Part shown: piece after piece, positions 47,201 through 54,895 of the stretch | Layout: each line of letters begins with the position of its first letter | Position numbering within the stretch: position 1 is the first letter of the stretch | Assembly: GCA_027489065.1 (NCBI GenBank) | Contig: JAIYAM010000002.1 | Location: 40,512 to 104,511, forward strand | Origin: Erythrobacteraceae bacterium | GTDB taxonomy: Bacteria > Pseudomonadota > Alphaproteobacteria > Sphingomonadales > Sphingomonadaceae | Direction: 5' to 3' | Length of the DNA: 64,000 nucleotides | Notes under the pieces: generated by a model | Told to the model about the DNA's origin: nothing | Seen by the model: the letters and a program-made list of their open reading frames with translations, nothing else | Database searches by the model: none | Made by a program: the position numbers and the translations under genes

Positions 47201-47251
47201 AGACCCCGCTTAGACCCCTCCTAGGCCCCCGTTAGACCCCTTTTGGACCCC
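47201..47251 (-). repeat. five 11-bp GGGGTCTaann repeats in exact phase, next to right parS
   Basis: Read on the plus strand as AGACCCC (47201), AGACCCC (47212), AGGCCCC (47223), AGACCCC (47234) and GGACCCC (47245), each exactly 11 bases apart. Minus-strand spacers after TCT tend to begin with AA, as in the left array. The array lies 11 bases inside the parS at 47263 and is inverted relative to the array at 18555. Confidence 0.85.
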
Positions 47252-47262
47252 CTTCAGAACGA

Positions 47263-47278
47263 TGTTTCACGTGAAACG
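47263..47278. other. parS: parS centromere-like site, right copy
   Basis: TGTTTCACGTGAAACG matches the ParB-binding consensus TGTTTCACGTGAAACA at 15 of 16 positions; the central 14 bases are a perfect palindrome. It lies between the convergent GH16 and threonine-dehydratase-like genes, 28.7 kb from the left copy. Confidence 0.88.
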
Positions 47279-47291
47279 CCGCGCCGCGCGG

Positions 47292-48254
47292 CTAGTCGCT
47301 GCCCGCAATGGTCGCGCCATAGGCCGCTGGGTCGGCATTGCCGCCGGTGAGCATGATCACCGTGCCCTCGTCCACCGGAACCTTGCCCGCCAGCGCCGCC
47401 GCCAGCGCCGCCGCGCCGCCGGGTTCGACCACGAGGCGCAGGTGCGCAAAGGCAAAGCGCTGCGCCGCGCGCACCTCGGCATCGGTGACCGCCACCCCCG
47501 GCTCGGAACGGCCATTCAGCACGGCAAGGTTGATCGGCTTGGTCGCGAGCGGCTGGAGCGCGTCGCAGATGGTTTTCGGCGCATCCGCGCCTGCCGGAAC
47601 GATCTCCCCTGCCGCAAGCGACCGGCCGACCATGTCCCAACCGACTGGTTCGACAGGATAAATCGCGCTCTCCGGCGCGCCCAGCGCGAGCCCTGCCGCG
47701 AGCCCTCCGCCGCCGCAGCAGGCGATGATCCGGCTCGGGGCGCGGCCCAGTTGTGCGGCCATCTCGATGGCGGCGCTCCCTTGGCCTTCGATCACCCAAG
47801 GGTCCCCGAAAGCGTGAACCAAGGTACCGCCGCGCTCTGCGATGAGCTTCGCCGCCACCGCGTCGCGATCCTCTTGAGGGCGCTGGTAGAGCACCACCTC
47901 GGCCCCCAGCGCGCGGGTATTGGCGAGCTTCACCGCTGGAGCGTCATGCGGCATGACGATCGCGGCACGGACGCCGAGGCGCTTCGCCGCCCAGGCCACC
48001 CCTTGCGCATGGTTGCCCGACGACACCGCGACCACCCCCGCCGCGCGCTCTTCCGCCGACAGGCTGACCAGCCGCCACCACGCGCCCCTGATCTTGAAGG
48101 CGCCGATCGGTTGCAGCACCTCGGCCTTCACCCACGCCTGCACCCCGCCGATCTCCACCGGCAGAAGCGGGGTCGGCGGCAGGATCGCGGCGACGGCCGC
48201 TGCGGCGGCGCGCACGCCTTCGGCTGTCGGCATTCTCGGTTCGGCTTGGATCAT
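47292..48254 (-). CDS. threonine/serine dehydratase-like PLP enzyme
   Basis: Fold-type II PLP enzyme of 320 residues. The Schiff-base Lys is K54 in PIGAFKIRGAWW; the phosphate/substrate loop is SSGNHAQGVA; the Gly-rich PLP phosphate loop is CCGGGGLAAGLALG. It lacks the C-terminal ACT-like regulatory domain of biosynthetic IlvA, so it is of the catabolic or serine-racemase-like kind. ATG 48254 has GAGGGGAC upstream. It reads toward GH16, with the right parS between the two stops. Confidence 0.9.
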   Translation of the reverse strand: MIQAEPRMPTAEGVRAAAAAVAAILPPTPLLPVEIGGVQAWVKAEVLQPIGAFKIRGAWWRLVSLSAEERAAGVVAVSSGNHAQGVAWAAKRLGVRAAIVMPHDAPAVKLANTRALGAEVVLYQRPQEDRDAVAAKLIAERGGTLVHAFGDPWVIEGQGSAAIEMAAQLGRAPSRIIACCGGGGLAAGLALGAPESAIYPVEPVGWDMVGRSLAAGEIVPAGADAPKTICDALQPLATKPINLAVLNGRSEPGVAVTDAEVRAAQRFAFAHLRLVVEPGGAAALAAALAGKVPVDEGTVIMLTGGNADPAAYGATIAGSD

Positions 48255-48377
48255 TTGTCCCCTCGGCTGCGTTGCTCTAGTTCGTTGTCGCATTGCCCCG
48301 TTCCGAAAACCGGTTCCCACTTTTCGGAGCAATGCTTTAAGGCCCGCGCAAGATTCGCATCACGAGAGGTTCCTAAC

Positions 48378-49604
48378 ATGTCGGCAGCAAAATCCAGTAC
48401 CGTCCTTGTCATCGGTGCCGGCGGAGTCAGCTCGGTCTGCGTCCACAAGATGGCGTTCAATCCCGAGATCTTCCCCGAAATCCACCTCGCCAGCCGGACG
48501 AAGTCGAAGTGCGACGCGATCGCCGCCAGTGTCAAGGAACGCTGCGGGCGCGATATCGCCACCTATGAGATCGATGCCGAGGAAGTCCCGGCGATGGTCA
48601 ATCTGATCCGCAAGACCGGCGCGGGCCTCGTGGTCAACCTCGCGCTCCCCTATCAGGATCTGCCGATCATGGATGCCTGCCTCGAAGCGGGCGTCGATTA
48701 TCTCGACACCGCGAACTACGAGCCCAAGGACGAGGCCAAGTTCGAGTACCACTGGCAGTGGGCCTATCACGATCGCTACAAGGATGCCGGGCTGATGGCC
48801 CTGCTAGGCTCCGGTTTCGATCCGGGCGTGACCAGTGTCTTCACCATGTGGCTCAAGAAGCACAAGCTCAAGACCATCCGCCAGCTCGACATCCTCGACT
48901 GCAACGGCGGCGACCACGGCCAGCATTTCGCGACCAATTTCAATCCGGAAATCAACATCCGCGAAGTGACCGCTCCGGCCCGTCACTGGGAGAACGGCGC
49001 GTGGGTCGAGACGCCTGCCATGTCGAACAAGGTGGCGTTCGACTTCGAGGCGGTCGGCCAGAAGAACATGTACCTGATGTACCACGAGGAGCTGGAAAGC
49101 CTCGCGAAGTTCGTCCCCGAGCTTGAGCGCGCGCGGTTCTGGATGACATTCGGCGATCAGTACATCACCCACCTCACCGTGCTCCAGAATGTCGGCATGA
49201 CTTCGATCGAGCCGGTGAAGTATCAGGGCAAGGACATCATCCCGCTGCAATTCCTCGCCGCCGTGCTGCCCAAGCCCGAAACGCTGGGCGAGACCACCAA
49301 GGGCAACACCAACATCGGCGTGATCGCGACCGGCGAGGCGCTCGATGGCTCTGGCGAGAAGACGTTCTATATCAAGAACATCTGCTCGCATGAAGCGGCG
49401 TATGAAGAGACCGGCAATCAGGCGGTCAGCTACACCACCGGCGTGCCCGCGATGATCGGCGCCGCCATGATGGTGCGCGGTGATTGGCAGGGTGAGGGCG
49501 TGTTCAACATCGAACAGCTCGATCCCGATCCCTTCATGGAAATGCTCAACGGTCACGGCCTGCCGTGGACGGTCGAGGAGCTTTCGGGGCCGGTTGCGTT
49601 CTGA
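48378..49604 (+). CDS. carboxynorspermidine/carboxyspermidine dehydrogenase
   Basis: Saccharopine-dehydrogenase-like enzyme of 408 residues that reductively condenses aspartate semialdehyde with putrescine (or diaminopropane) to carboxyspermidine, using NAD(P)H. The Rossmann motif is VLVIGAGGVSSVCVHK; further family segments are YLDTANYEPKDEAKFEYHWQW and LGSGFDPGVTSVF. ATG 48378 follows GAGAGG. Its partner decarboxylase (nspC) lies one gene downstream, which fixes the pathway. Overlaps the NHL gene start (TGATG). Confidence 0.93.
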   Translation: MSAAKSSTVLVIGAGGVSSVCVHKMAFNPEIFPEIHLASRTKSKCDAIAASVKERCGRDIATYEIDAEEVPAMVNLIRKTGAGLVVNLALPYQDLPIMDACLEAGVDYLDTANYEPKDEAKFEYHWQWAYHDRYKDAGLMALLGSGFDPGVTSVFTMWLKKHKLKTIRQLDILDCNGGDHGQHFATNFNPEINIREVTAPARHWENGAWVETPAMSNKVAFDFEAVGQKNMYLMYHEELESLAKFVPELERARFWMTFGDQYITHLTVLQNVGMTSIEPVKYQGKDIIPLQFLAAVLPKPETLGETTKGNTNIGVIATGEALDGSGEKTFYIKNICSHEAAYEETGNQAVSYTTGVPAMIGAAMMVRGDWQGEGVFNIEQLDPDPFMEMLNGHGLPWTVEELSGPVAF

Positions 49605-50587
49605 TGCGCTGGTGGGGGGCTGCGGTCGCGGGAGCGGCGCTGGCACTTGGCGCCTGCGATGCGGCTCTGCCGCCGCGCGAAGAGGTTGCCAAGCTGGCCG
49701 TCGACGCAGGCTGGCCGACCATCCCTGCCGATGCGAAATTTGGCGAAGTCAGCGCCGTCGATGTCGACCGCCAAGGCAACGTGTGGGTGCTCCACCGCGC
49801 CGGGCGGGAGTGGATCGAGCCGTTTCCGACCACGCCGATTGCCGAGCCCACCGTCTTCAAGTTCTCCCCCGAGGGCAAGCTGATCGGGCAATGGGGCGCG
49901 GGGCTGTTCATCATGCCGCACGGCCTCTCGATCGACCCGCAAGGCAAGGTCTGGATCACCGACGCCGGGCTTGAACAGGTGTTCCGCTTCTCGCCCGAGG
50001 GCAAGCTCGAGGTGACCCTCGGCGAGAGGGGCGTCACCAGGCAGGACGCCGGTTATTTCGGCCGCCCCGCCGATGTCGCTTTCCTCGGTGACAAGGTGCT
50101 GATCGCCGACGGCTATGTGAACACCCGCGTTGCCGAGTTCGATGCGGCGGGCAGATTCATCAAGGACTGGGGCGACTTCAGGATCGCCCACGCGGTCGCC
50201 GTGGATGACAAGCACATCTACGTGGCCGACCGCGAGAACGCGCGCATCATGGTCTATGACCACGAGGGCAAGCTGCTCGAGGAGCGCAAGTCGCCCGCAG
50301 GCAACCACACCTACGGGTTGAAGCCGCTGGGCGGTGGGCGGCTTCTCGCGGTCGAGGGACGCGACAGCGCCGACCGCAAGGGTGCGATCATCCGCGTTTA
50401 CGGTGCCGGCGGGACCATCGAGGCGTCCTACGACATCAGCCTTCCGGGCGAGAACGCGAGCCTCGGCCACGACCTTGCGATCGGGCCGGAGGGGCATATC
50501 TTCGTCACCGACGTGCCCGGCGGGCGCGTGGTGCGCTTCTCTCTCCCCGCTTCAGCGAACAGGACCAATGCAAACCAAAGCCGGTGA
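49604..50587 (+). CDS. NHL-repeat beta-propeller lipoprotein
   Basis: A 327-residue exported protein with a lipobox (ALALGACD, Cys18). The mature part has about six NHL blades, for example GKLIGQWGAGLFIMPHGLSID, PQGKVWITDAGLEQVFRFSPEGKL and GRFIKDWGDFRIAHAVAVDDK. It begins on the stop of the carboxynorspermidine dehydrogenase gene (TGATG) and overlaps nspC by 20 bases, so it is translated from the polyamine operon. Its role there is unknown; a periplasmic binding or lyase-like propeller is possible. Confidence 0.85.
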   Translation: MRWWGAAVAGAALALGACDAALPPREEVAKLAVDAGWPTIPADAKFGEVSAVDVDRQGNVWVLHRAGREWIEPFPTTPIAEPTVFKFSPEGKLIGQWGAGLFIMPHGLSIDPQGKVWITDAGLEQVFRFSPEGKLEVTLGERGVTRQDAGYFGRPADVAFLGDKVLIADGYVNTRVAEFDAAGRFIKDWGDFRIAHAVAVDDKHIYVADRENARIMVYDHEGKLLEERKSPAGNHTYGLKPLGGGRLLAVEGRDSADRKGAIIRVYGAGGTIEASYDISLPGENASLGHDLAIGPEGHIFVTDVPGGRVVRFSLPASANRTNANQSR

Positions 50588-51761
50588 TCCGGGCGCCTTT
50601 GCCCACTTCGATCTGTCGCGCGTCAACAGCCCCGCTTTCGTGGTCGATGCCGCGAAGCTGCGCGCCAACTGCCGCGTGCTTGCGGAGGTACGCGATGCGG
50701 CGGCAGAGGATGGCGGGGACATCAAGATCTTCGCGGCGCTGAAGGCGTTTTCTATGTGGTCGGCCGCACCGATCATCGGCGAGTACCTCGACGGCGTCTC
50801 GACCTCTGGCCTGTGGGAATCGCGCCTTGCATCCGAGTTCTACGACGGCGAGATCGCGACCTATTGCGCTGCCTTCAAGCCCGAGGATCTCGAGGAGATC
50901 TGCCGGCTTTCGGACCACGTGATCTTCAACTCGCCCGGCCAGCACAGCCGCGCGCGCCTGATCCTCGACCATGCCGCGGCAAATGGCTCGCCGGTCAGCG
51001 TGGGCCTCAGGATCAACCCGCAGGTCGCCACCGGCGAGGTCGCCAAATATGACCCCAGTGCACCCGGCTCGCGCCTTGGCTACCCGCTCGATCAGCTGAC
51101 CGAAGAGGACATGGAGGGGATCGAGGGCATCCACTTCCACAACCTGTGCGAGCAGGATTTCGAGCCTCTGAAGGCCACATGGGACCGGGTGTTCGACGCG
51201 ATCGAGCCCTATTTCGACCAGTTGAAGTGGATCAACATGGGCGGCGGGCACCACATCACGCGCGCCGATTATCAGCGCGACGAGCTTGTCGAGTTCCTGC
51301 GCGATGCCGCTGCCGACACGGGGTGCCAGATCATCCTCGAACCCGGCGAGGCGGTTGCGCTCGATGCGGGGATTCTGGTGGGCACGCTGCTCGACACGCA
51401 CTTCAACGAGATGCCGGTCGGAATCACCGACATTTCGGCGACCTGCCACATGCCCGATGTGCTCGAGGCTCCGTATCGTCCGGCGATGCTGGGCGAATTG
51501 GCTGACGAAGACCTGATCCCGATCCGGCTGGGCGGGCCCTCGTGCCTCGCAGGCGACGTGATCGGCGACTATCGCTTGCCCGTCGCCGCAGAGCCGGGTG
51601 CGCGTTTCGCGTTCCTCGATCAGGCCCATTACTCGATGGTAAAGACCAACACCTTCAACGGTGTGCCGCTGCCTTCAATCTGGCTGTGGGACTCGGAGAC
51701 CGACGCGCTCGATTGCATCAAGCGCTTCGGCTACGAGGATTTCCGCGACCGGCTGAGCTAA
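50568..51761 (+). CDS. nspC: carboxynorspermidine decarboxylase
   Basis: Fold-type III PLP decarboxylase of 397 residues that converts carboxyspermidine to spermidine (or carboxynorspermidine to norspermidine). The PLP Lys is K59 in FAALKAFSMW; other family segments are GIHFHNLCEQDFEPL, INMGGGHHIT, EPGEAVALDAG and GPSCLAGDVIGDY, with the active-site Cys. ATG 50568 lies inside the NHL gene's end. Together with the dehydrogenase and ODC at 53616 it completes putrescine to spermidine without AdoMet. Confidence 0.95.
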   Translation: MQTKAGDPGAFAHFDLSRVNSPAFVVDAAKLRANCRVLAEVRDAAAEDGGDIKIFAALKAFSMWSAAPIIGEYLDGVSTSGLWESRLASEFYDGEIATYCAAFKPEDLEEICRLSDHVIFNSPGQHSRARLILDHAAANGSPVSVGLRINPQVATGEVAKYDPSAPGSRLGYPLDQLTEEDMEGIEGIHFHNLCEQDFEPLKATWDRVFDAIEPYFDQLKWINMGGGHHITRADYQRDELVEFLRDAAADTGCQIILEPGEAVALDAGILVGTLLDTHFNEMPVGITDISATCHMPDVLEAPYRPAMLGELADEDLIPIRLGGPSCLAGDVIGDYRLPVAAEPGARFAFLDQAHYSMVKTNTFNGVPLPSIWLWDSETDALDCIKRFGYEDFRDRLS

Positions 51762-52753
51762 AGATCGACGGGCGATTGCGGCCCGACTTCCAGAACCCGC
51801 CCCCGCTCGTTCTGGTTGATCGCCAGCGCCAGCGCCGCAAGCGCGCCGAACTGCCGTGCAGCGCGCGCGGCGTTTTCGCGATCGGCGGCCGCGTCCATCC
51901 CGCCGCTTTCGAACAGGTCGCCCGTCTCGATGGCGATGATCACCTCGCCGCGCGAGAACAGCGCGCGCATCTCGCGTGCCTCGAAGGCGCTTTCCAGCCC
52001 GAGGAGGTGCTCGACATAGGAGGGGTGGACCAGCACGCGGGCCTCTACCTGATCGTCGGAATAGAGCGCGAAGACGTCCCCGAAGGCAGGGTGCACCTGA
52101 TCGACCCGGTCGAGCCGGTGGCCGTCGAAACTGACATGCTCGCTCGCCCGGCCAAGCCCCAGCCAGGTGCGGTGTTTGCCGGCGCGTTCGAGCAGGGTGG
52201 TGGAATGGAACCTGCGGCCGAAGCCCATGCGGATCACCGGACCCCTGAAGACTGTCACCCAGTGGCGGTTCTTGCCCGAACCGCGCTGTTCTTCGAGATG
52301 CGCTTCGTAGAGGTCGAAGCCATGCCCTTCGAGCGTGCCGTGCCAGCGGTCCTCGAGGTTCTTGCGGTCGAAACTGGGGAGAAGCCCGTAGGTGCGCGCC
52401 GCCTCGAACTCGGCGCCGGGTTCCACCTCGGCCGCGTAGGACAAGCCGTAACTCGCCGCGATCGCCGAGTTTATGCCGATCTTGATCGCCCTCTTTGCGG
52501 CCTGAATCGGGCGGTAGCCCCACCATCCCGCGCCGCCGACGCCAGCGAGCGTCAGCAGCATCGCCGACTGCGTGTCGACCAGCGGGCTGAACCACACGAA
52601 GGCGAGCACCGGCATGAGGATTGCCGCGCACCACACCCAGCGCGAGCTCGCCTGCTTGCGGGCGCCCTCGCGCATGTCGGCCTGCCCGGCAAGCCAGTCT
52701 TCCAGCCCGCCCCCCATCAGGGCGTTGATATCGGTTTGTGCCATTCCCGCCAT
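51758..52753 (-). CDS. DUF3137 membrane protein, LemA neighbour
   Basis: A 331-residue protein with two membrane helices near the N-terminus (about 38-56 VWCAAILMPVLAFVWFSPL; 63-80 AMLLTLAGVGGAGWWGY). The DUF3137 region follows (INSAIAASYGLSYAAE, FRGPVIRMGF, FALYSDDQVEARVLVHPSYVEHLL) and a C-terminal predicted helix (GALAALALAINQNER). DUF3137 genes often sit next to lemA, as here (divergent, 72-base gap). The function is unknown. ATG at 52753 or 52744. Its stop overlaps the convergent nspC stop by 4 bases. Confidence 0.85.
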   Translation of the reverse strand: MAGMAQTDINALMGGGLEDWLAGQADMREGARKQASSRWVWCAAILMPVLAFVWFSPLVDTQSAMLLTLAGVGGAGWWGYRPIQAAKRAIKIGINSAIAASYGLSYAAEVEPGAEFEAARTYGLLPSFDRKNLEDRWHGTLEGHGFDLYEAHLEEQRGSGKNRHWVTVFRGPVIRMGFGRRFHSTTLLERAGKHRTWLGLGRASEHVSFDGHRLDRVDQVHPAFGDVFALYSDDQVEARVLVHPSYVEHLLGLESAFEAREMRALFSRGEVIIAIETGDLFESGGMDAAADRENAARAARQFGALAALALAINQNERGRVLEVGPQSPVDL

Positions 52754-52825
52754 TTTTTCTGGCTAACACCTCTCGTTTAAGAATTATGCGCTAAGAGCTG
52801 CGCATCTGACAAGGAGGGCTGCTGC

Positions 52826-53398
52826 GTGATCGATATTCTTGGCTGGTTCTGGACCTCGGCGCTCCTGGTGATCGCGGTTGGCACGGTGCTGCTGCTGATC
52901 GGCATCTACAACAAGCTTGTCGGCCTGCGTCAGGGCGTGCGTCAGGGCGTTGCCGACATCGACGCGCAGCTGCGCCAGCGGCACGATCTCATCCCTAACC
53001 TCGTCGAGACGGTGAAGGGCTATGCGGGCCACGAATCCGCAACGCTCGAGGCGGTGATCGCGGCACGCAACGCGGCAGCGAGCGGCACGCCGACGCCGGG
53101 CAGCGAGGCGAGCTTGCGCGGCGCGCTCGATAACCTGCTGGCCCTCGGCGAGGCCTATCCCGACCTCAAGGCGAGCGCCAACTTCCAGTCGCTTCAGGGC
53201 GAGCTTGCCGATGTCGAGGACAAGCTGGCCGCCGCCCGGCGCGCGCTCAATGCCGCGACGGCGCGATTCAACGCGGCGCGCGAATCCTTCCCGGCGGTGC
53301 TGTTCGCAAGCGCGCTCGGTTTCACCGAGGCCGACTTCCACCGCCTCGATGCGAGCGAGTTGGGGACGGTCGATCAGGCGCCCAAGATCGCCTTCTGA
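52826..53398 (+). CDS. lemA: LemA family protein
   Basis: A 190-residue protein with one N-terminal membrane span (WFWTSALLVIAVGTVLLLIGIYNKL) and the LemA helical bundle: RQGVADIDAQLRQRHDLIPNLV and LQGELADVEDKLAAARRALNAATARFN in outline. The start is GTG 52826 with a strong AAGGAGG 9 bases upstream. LemA proteins have unknown biochemical roles at the envelope. It is divergent from DUF3137, the usual neighbour. Confidence 0.92.
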   Translation: MIDILGWFWTSALLVIAVGTVLLLIGIYNKLVGLRQGVRQGVADIDAQLRQRHDLIPNLVETVKGYAGHESATLEAVIAARNAAASGTPTPGSEASLRGALDNLLALGEAYPDLKASANFQSLQGELADVEDKLAAARRALNAATARFNAARESFPAVLFASALGFTEADFHRLDASELGTVDQAPKIAF

Positions 53399-53469
53399 TC
53401 CTGAGGCAAATCCCCGGAATTTCGTCACATTCCGGTCGTGTTTGCGACGGTGTCCCGGAAAAGTAACAA

Positions 53470-53612
53470 TCCCTCGCAGCGAGCCTCATTTTTCGTTTGC
53501 ATTCCCCCCCCAAAGCCCTAGATGCGCCCTTCCGCTGCCCCAAGGGGACTTCCAAACCGCAAGGCAGCTTGTCGTTTTATGGTTTTAATAAAAACCGTTT
53601 TGGGGGTCCCTT
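53470..53612 (+). ncRNA. structured leader upstream of ODC, speF-like
   Basis: The 217-base gap before ornithine decarboxylase contains ordered structure: GCTGCC (53534-53539) pairs with GGCAGC (53563-53568) across a loop holding ACTTCCAAACCGCAA, then a hairpin GGTTTT-AATA-AAAACC (53581-53596) ends just before the ribosome site. Alphaproteobacterial ODC genes carry the speF leader motif; position and the loop sequence resemble it from memory. This needs a covariance-model check. Confidence 0.55.
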
Positions 53613-53615
53613 GAG

Positions 53616-54818
53616 TTGCACATTTACCCTGACGCACTGGCTGTAGTCCGCGACCTTCGTCCGGACGAACCCGTCATCCTCAACCGCCCGCACGCCGCGC
53701 GGCGCGCCGCCCGTTACTTCGTCGAGAAGTTTCCGGGCAAGGTGCTCTACGCGGTCAAGGCCAACCCTGCAGCCGACCTGATAAAGGTGCTGTGGGAGGC
53801 CGGTGTGACCCATTTCGACGTGGCCTCGATTACCGAGGTGCGGCTGGTGCGCGCGATCCTGCCGCAGGCGGTGCTTTGCTTCATGCACCCAGTGAAGACC
53901 CCGGCGGCAATCCGCGAGGCCTATTTCGATCACGGCGTGCGCACCTTCAGCCTCGATTCCTTCGAGGAGCTGGAGAAGATCATCGACGCCTGCCGCTTGC
54001 CCGATGGCGAAGCGCCGCGCGACCTGCGCCTGTGCGTGCGGCTGCGCGTGTCTTCGGAGTATTCGGAGCTCAGCCTCGCCTCGAAGTTCGGCTGCGACCT
54101 GATCGAAGCGCCGCAGCTTCTCCAGCAGGCCCGCCAGCATTGCGACTGGCTGGGCGTCTGCTTCCACGTCGGCAGCCAGGCGATGACCCCGTTTGCCTTC
54201 GTCCAGGCGCTCGACCGCACCCGTGCGGCGATTGCCGAGGCGTCGGTCGTGATCGACATGATCGACGTCGGCGGGGGCTTCCCGAGCGCCTATCCGGGCC
54301 TCGAGCCGCCGCCGATGGAAGATTACTTCGCGATCATCGCCAAGCATTTCGAGAGCCTGCCGATCGCCTACAACGCCGAGCTGTGGTGCGAACCCGGACG
54401 GGCGCTGTCGGCCGAGTATTCCTCGATGATCGTGCAGGTGAACAAGCGCCGCGGCGAAGAGCTCTACATCAACGACGGCGCCTATGGCGCGCTCTACGAT
54501 GCGGCTCACGTGGCGTGGCGCTTCCCGGTGCGCGCGCTCGAGGACGATCTGATCGAGGAGGAGGAAGACTTCGCCTTCTACGGTCCGACCTGCGATGACG
54601 CCGACTACATGAAGGGTCCGTTTGCGCTTCCTGCCGACATCCAGGCGGGCGACTACATCGAGATCGGCATGCTCGGCGCCTATGGGGCGGCGATGAAGAC
54701 CGGCTTCAACGGCTATGGCAACGCACAGGTCGTGACCGTCGCCGACGAGCCGATGATGAGCCTCTTCAACGGCACCCGCAAGCGCGAGGCGACCGACAAC
54801 GTGGTGAGCTTGCGCTAA
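53616..54818 (+). CDS. ornithine decarboxylase (fold-type III, eukaryotic-like)
   Basis: PLP enzyme of 400 residues that makes putrescine from ornithine (some relatives also act on lysine). PLP Lys K48 in LYAVKANPAADLI; CFHVGSQAMTPF; IDVGGGFPSAYPG phosphate loop; EPGRALSAE; and active-site Cys in GPTCDDADYM. The start is TTG 53616; no in-frame ATG precedes the conserved N-terminus. It is downstream of the speF-like leader. It feeds the carboxyspermidine enzymes at 48378 and 50568. A strong hairpin follows the stop. Confidence 0.93.
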   Translation: MHIYPDALAVVRDLRPDEPVILNRPHAARRAARYFVEKFPGKVLYAVKANPAADLIKVLWEAGVTHFDVASITEVRLVRAILPQAVLCFMHPVKTPAAIREAYFDHGVRTFSLDSFEELEKIIDACRLPDGEAPRDLRLCVRLRVSSEYSELSLASKFGCDLIEAPQLLQQARQHCDWLGVCFHVGSQAMTPFAFVQALDRTRAAIAEASVVIDMIDVGGGFPSAYPGLEPPPMEDYFAIIAKHFESLPIAYNAELWCEPGRALSAEYSSMIVQVNKRRGEELYINDGAYGALYDAAHVAWRFPVRALEDDLIEEEEDFAFYGPTCDDADYMKGPFALPADIQAGDYIEIGMLGAYGAAMKTGFNGYGNAQVVTVADEPMMSLFNGTRKREATDNVVSLR

Positions 54819-54826
54819 ATCTTGTC

Positions 54827-54866
54827 ATGGCCCCGCGCCGCCTGCAAAACGGCGGTGCGGGGCCAT
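54827..54866 (+). terminator. hairpin terminator after ODC
   Basis: Arms of 16 bases (54827-54842 and 54851-54866) pair with one G-U wobble around an 8-base loop (TGCAAAAC), directly after the ODC stop. A second, smaller hairpin (GCCCCCGAGGGGGC) follows at 54870. There is no T run after either, as is common in high-GC genomes. Confidence 0.75.
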
Positions 54867-54895
54867 CACGCCCCCGAGGGGGCTGACGCGCGGCA

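Noticed and set aside
18555..47251. GGGGTCT arrays as FtsK-orienting KOPS-type motifs
   Set aside because: KOPS are dispersed and point toward dif; these are phased clusters that point toward each other.
47262..49604. Long plus-strand frame upstream of carboxynorspermidine dehydrogenase
   Set aside because: The part before 48378 is antisense to the threonine-dehydratase-like gene; the supported start is ATG 48378 with GAGAGG upstream.
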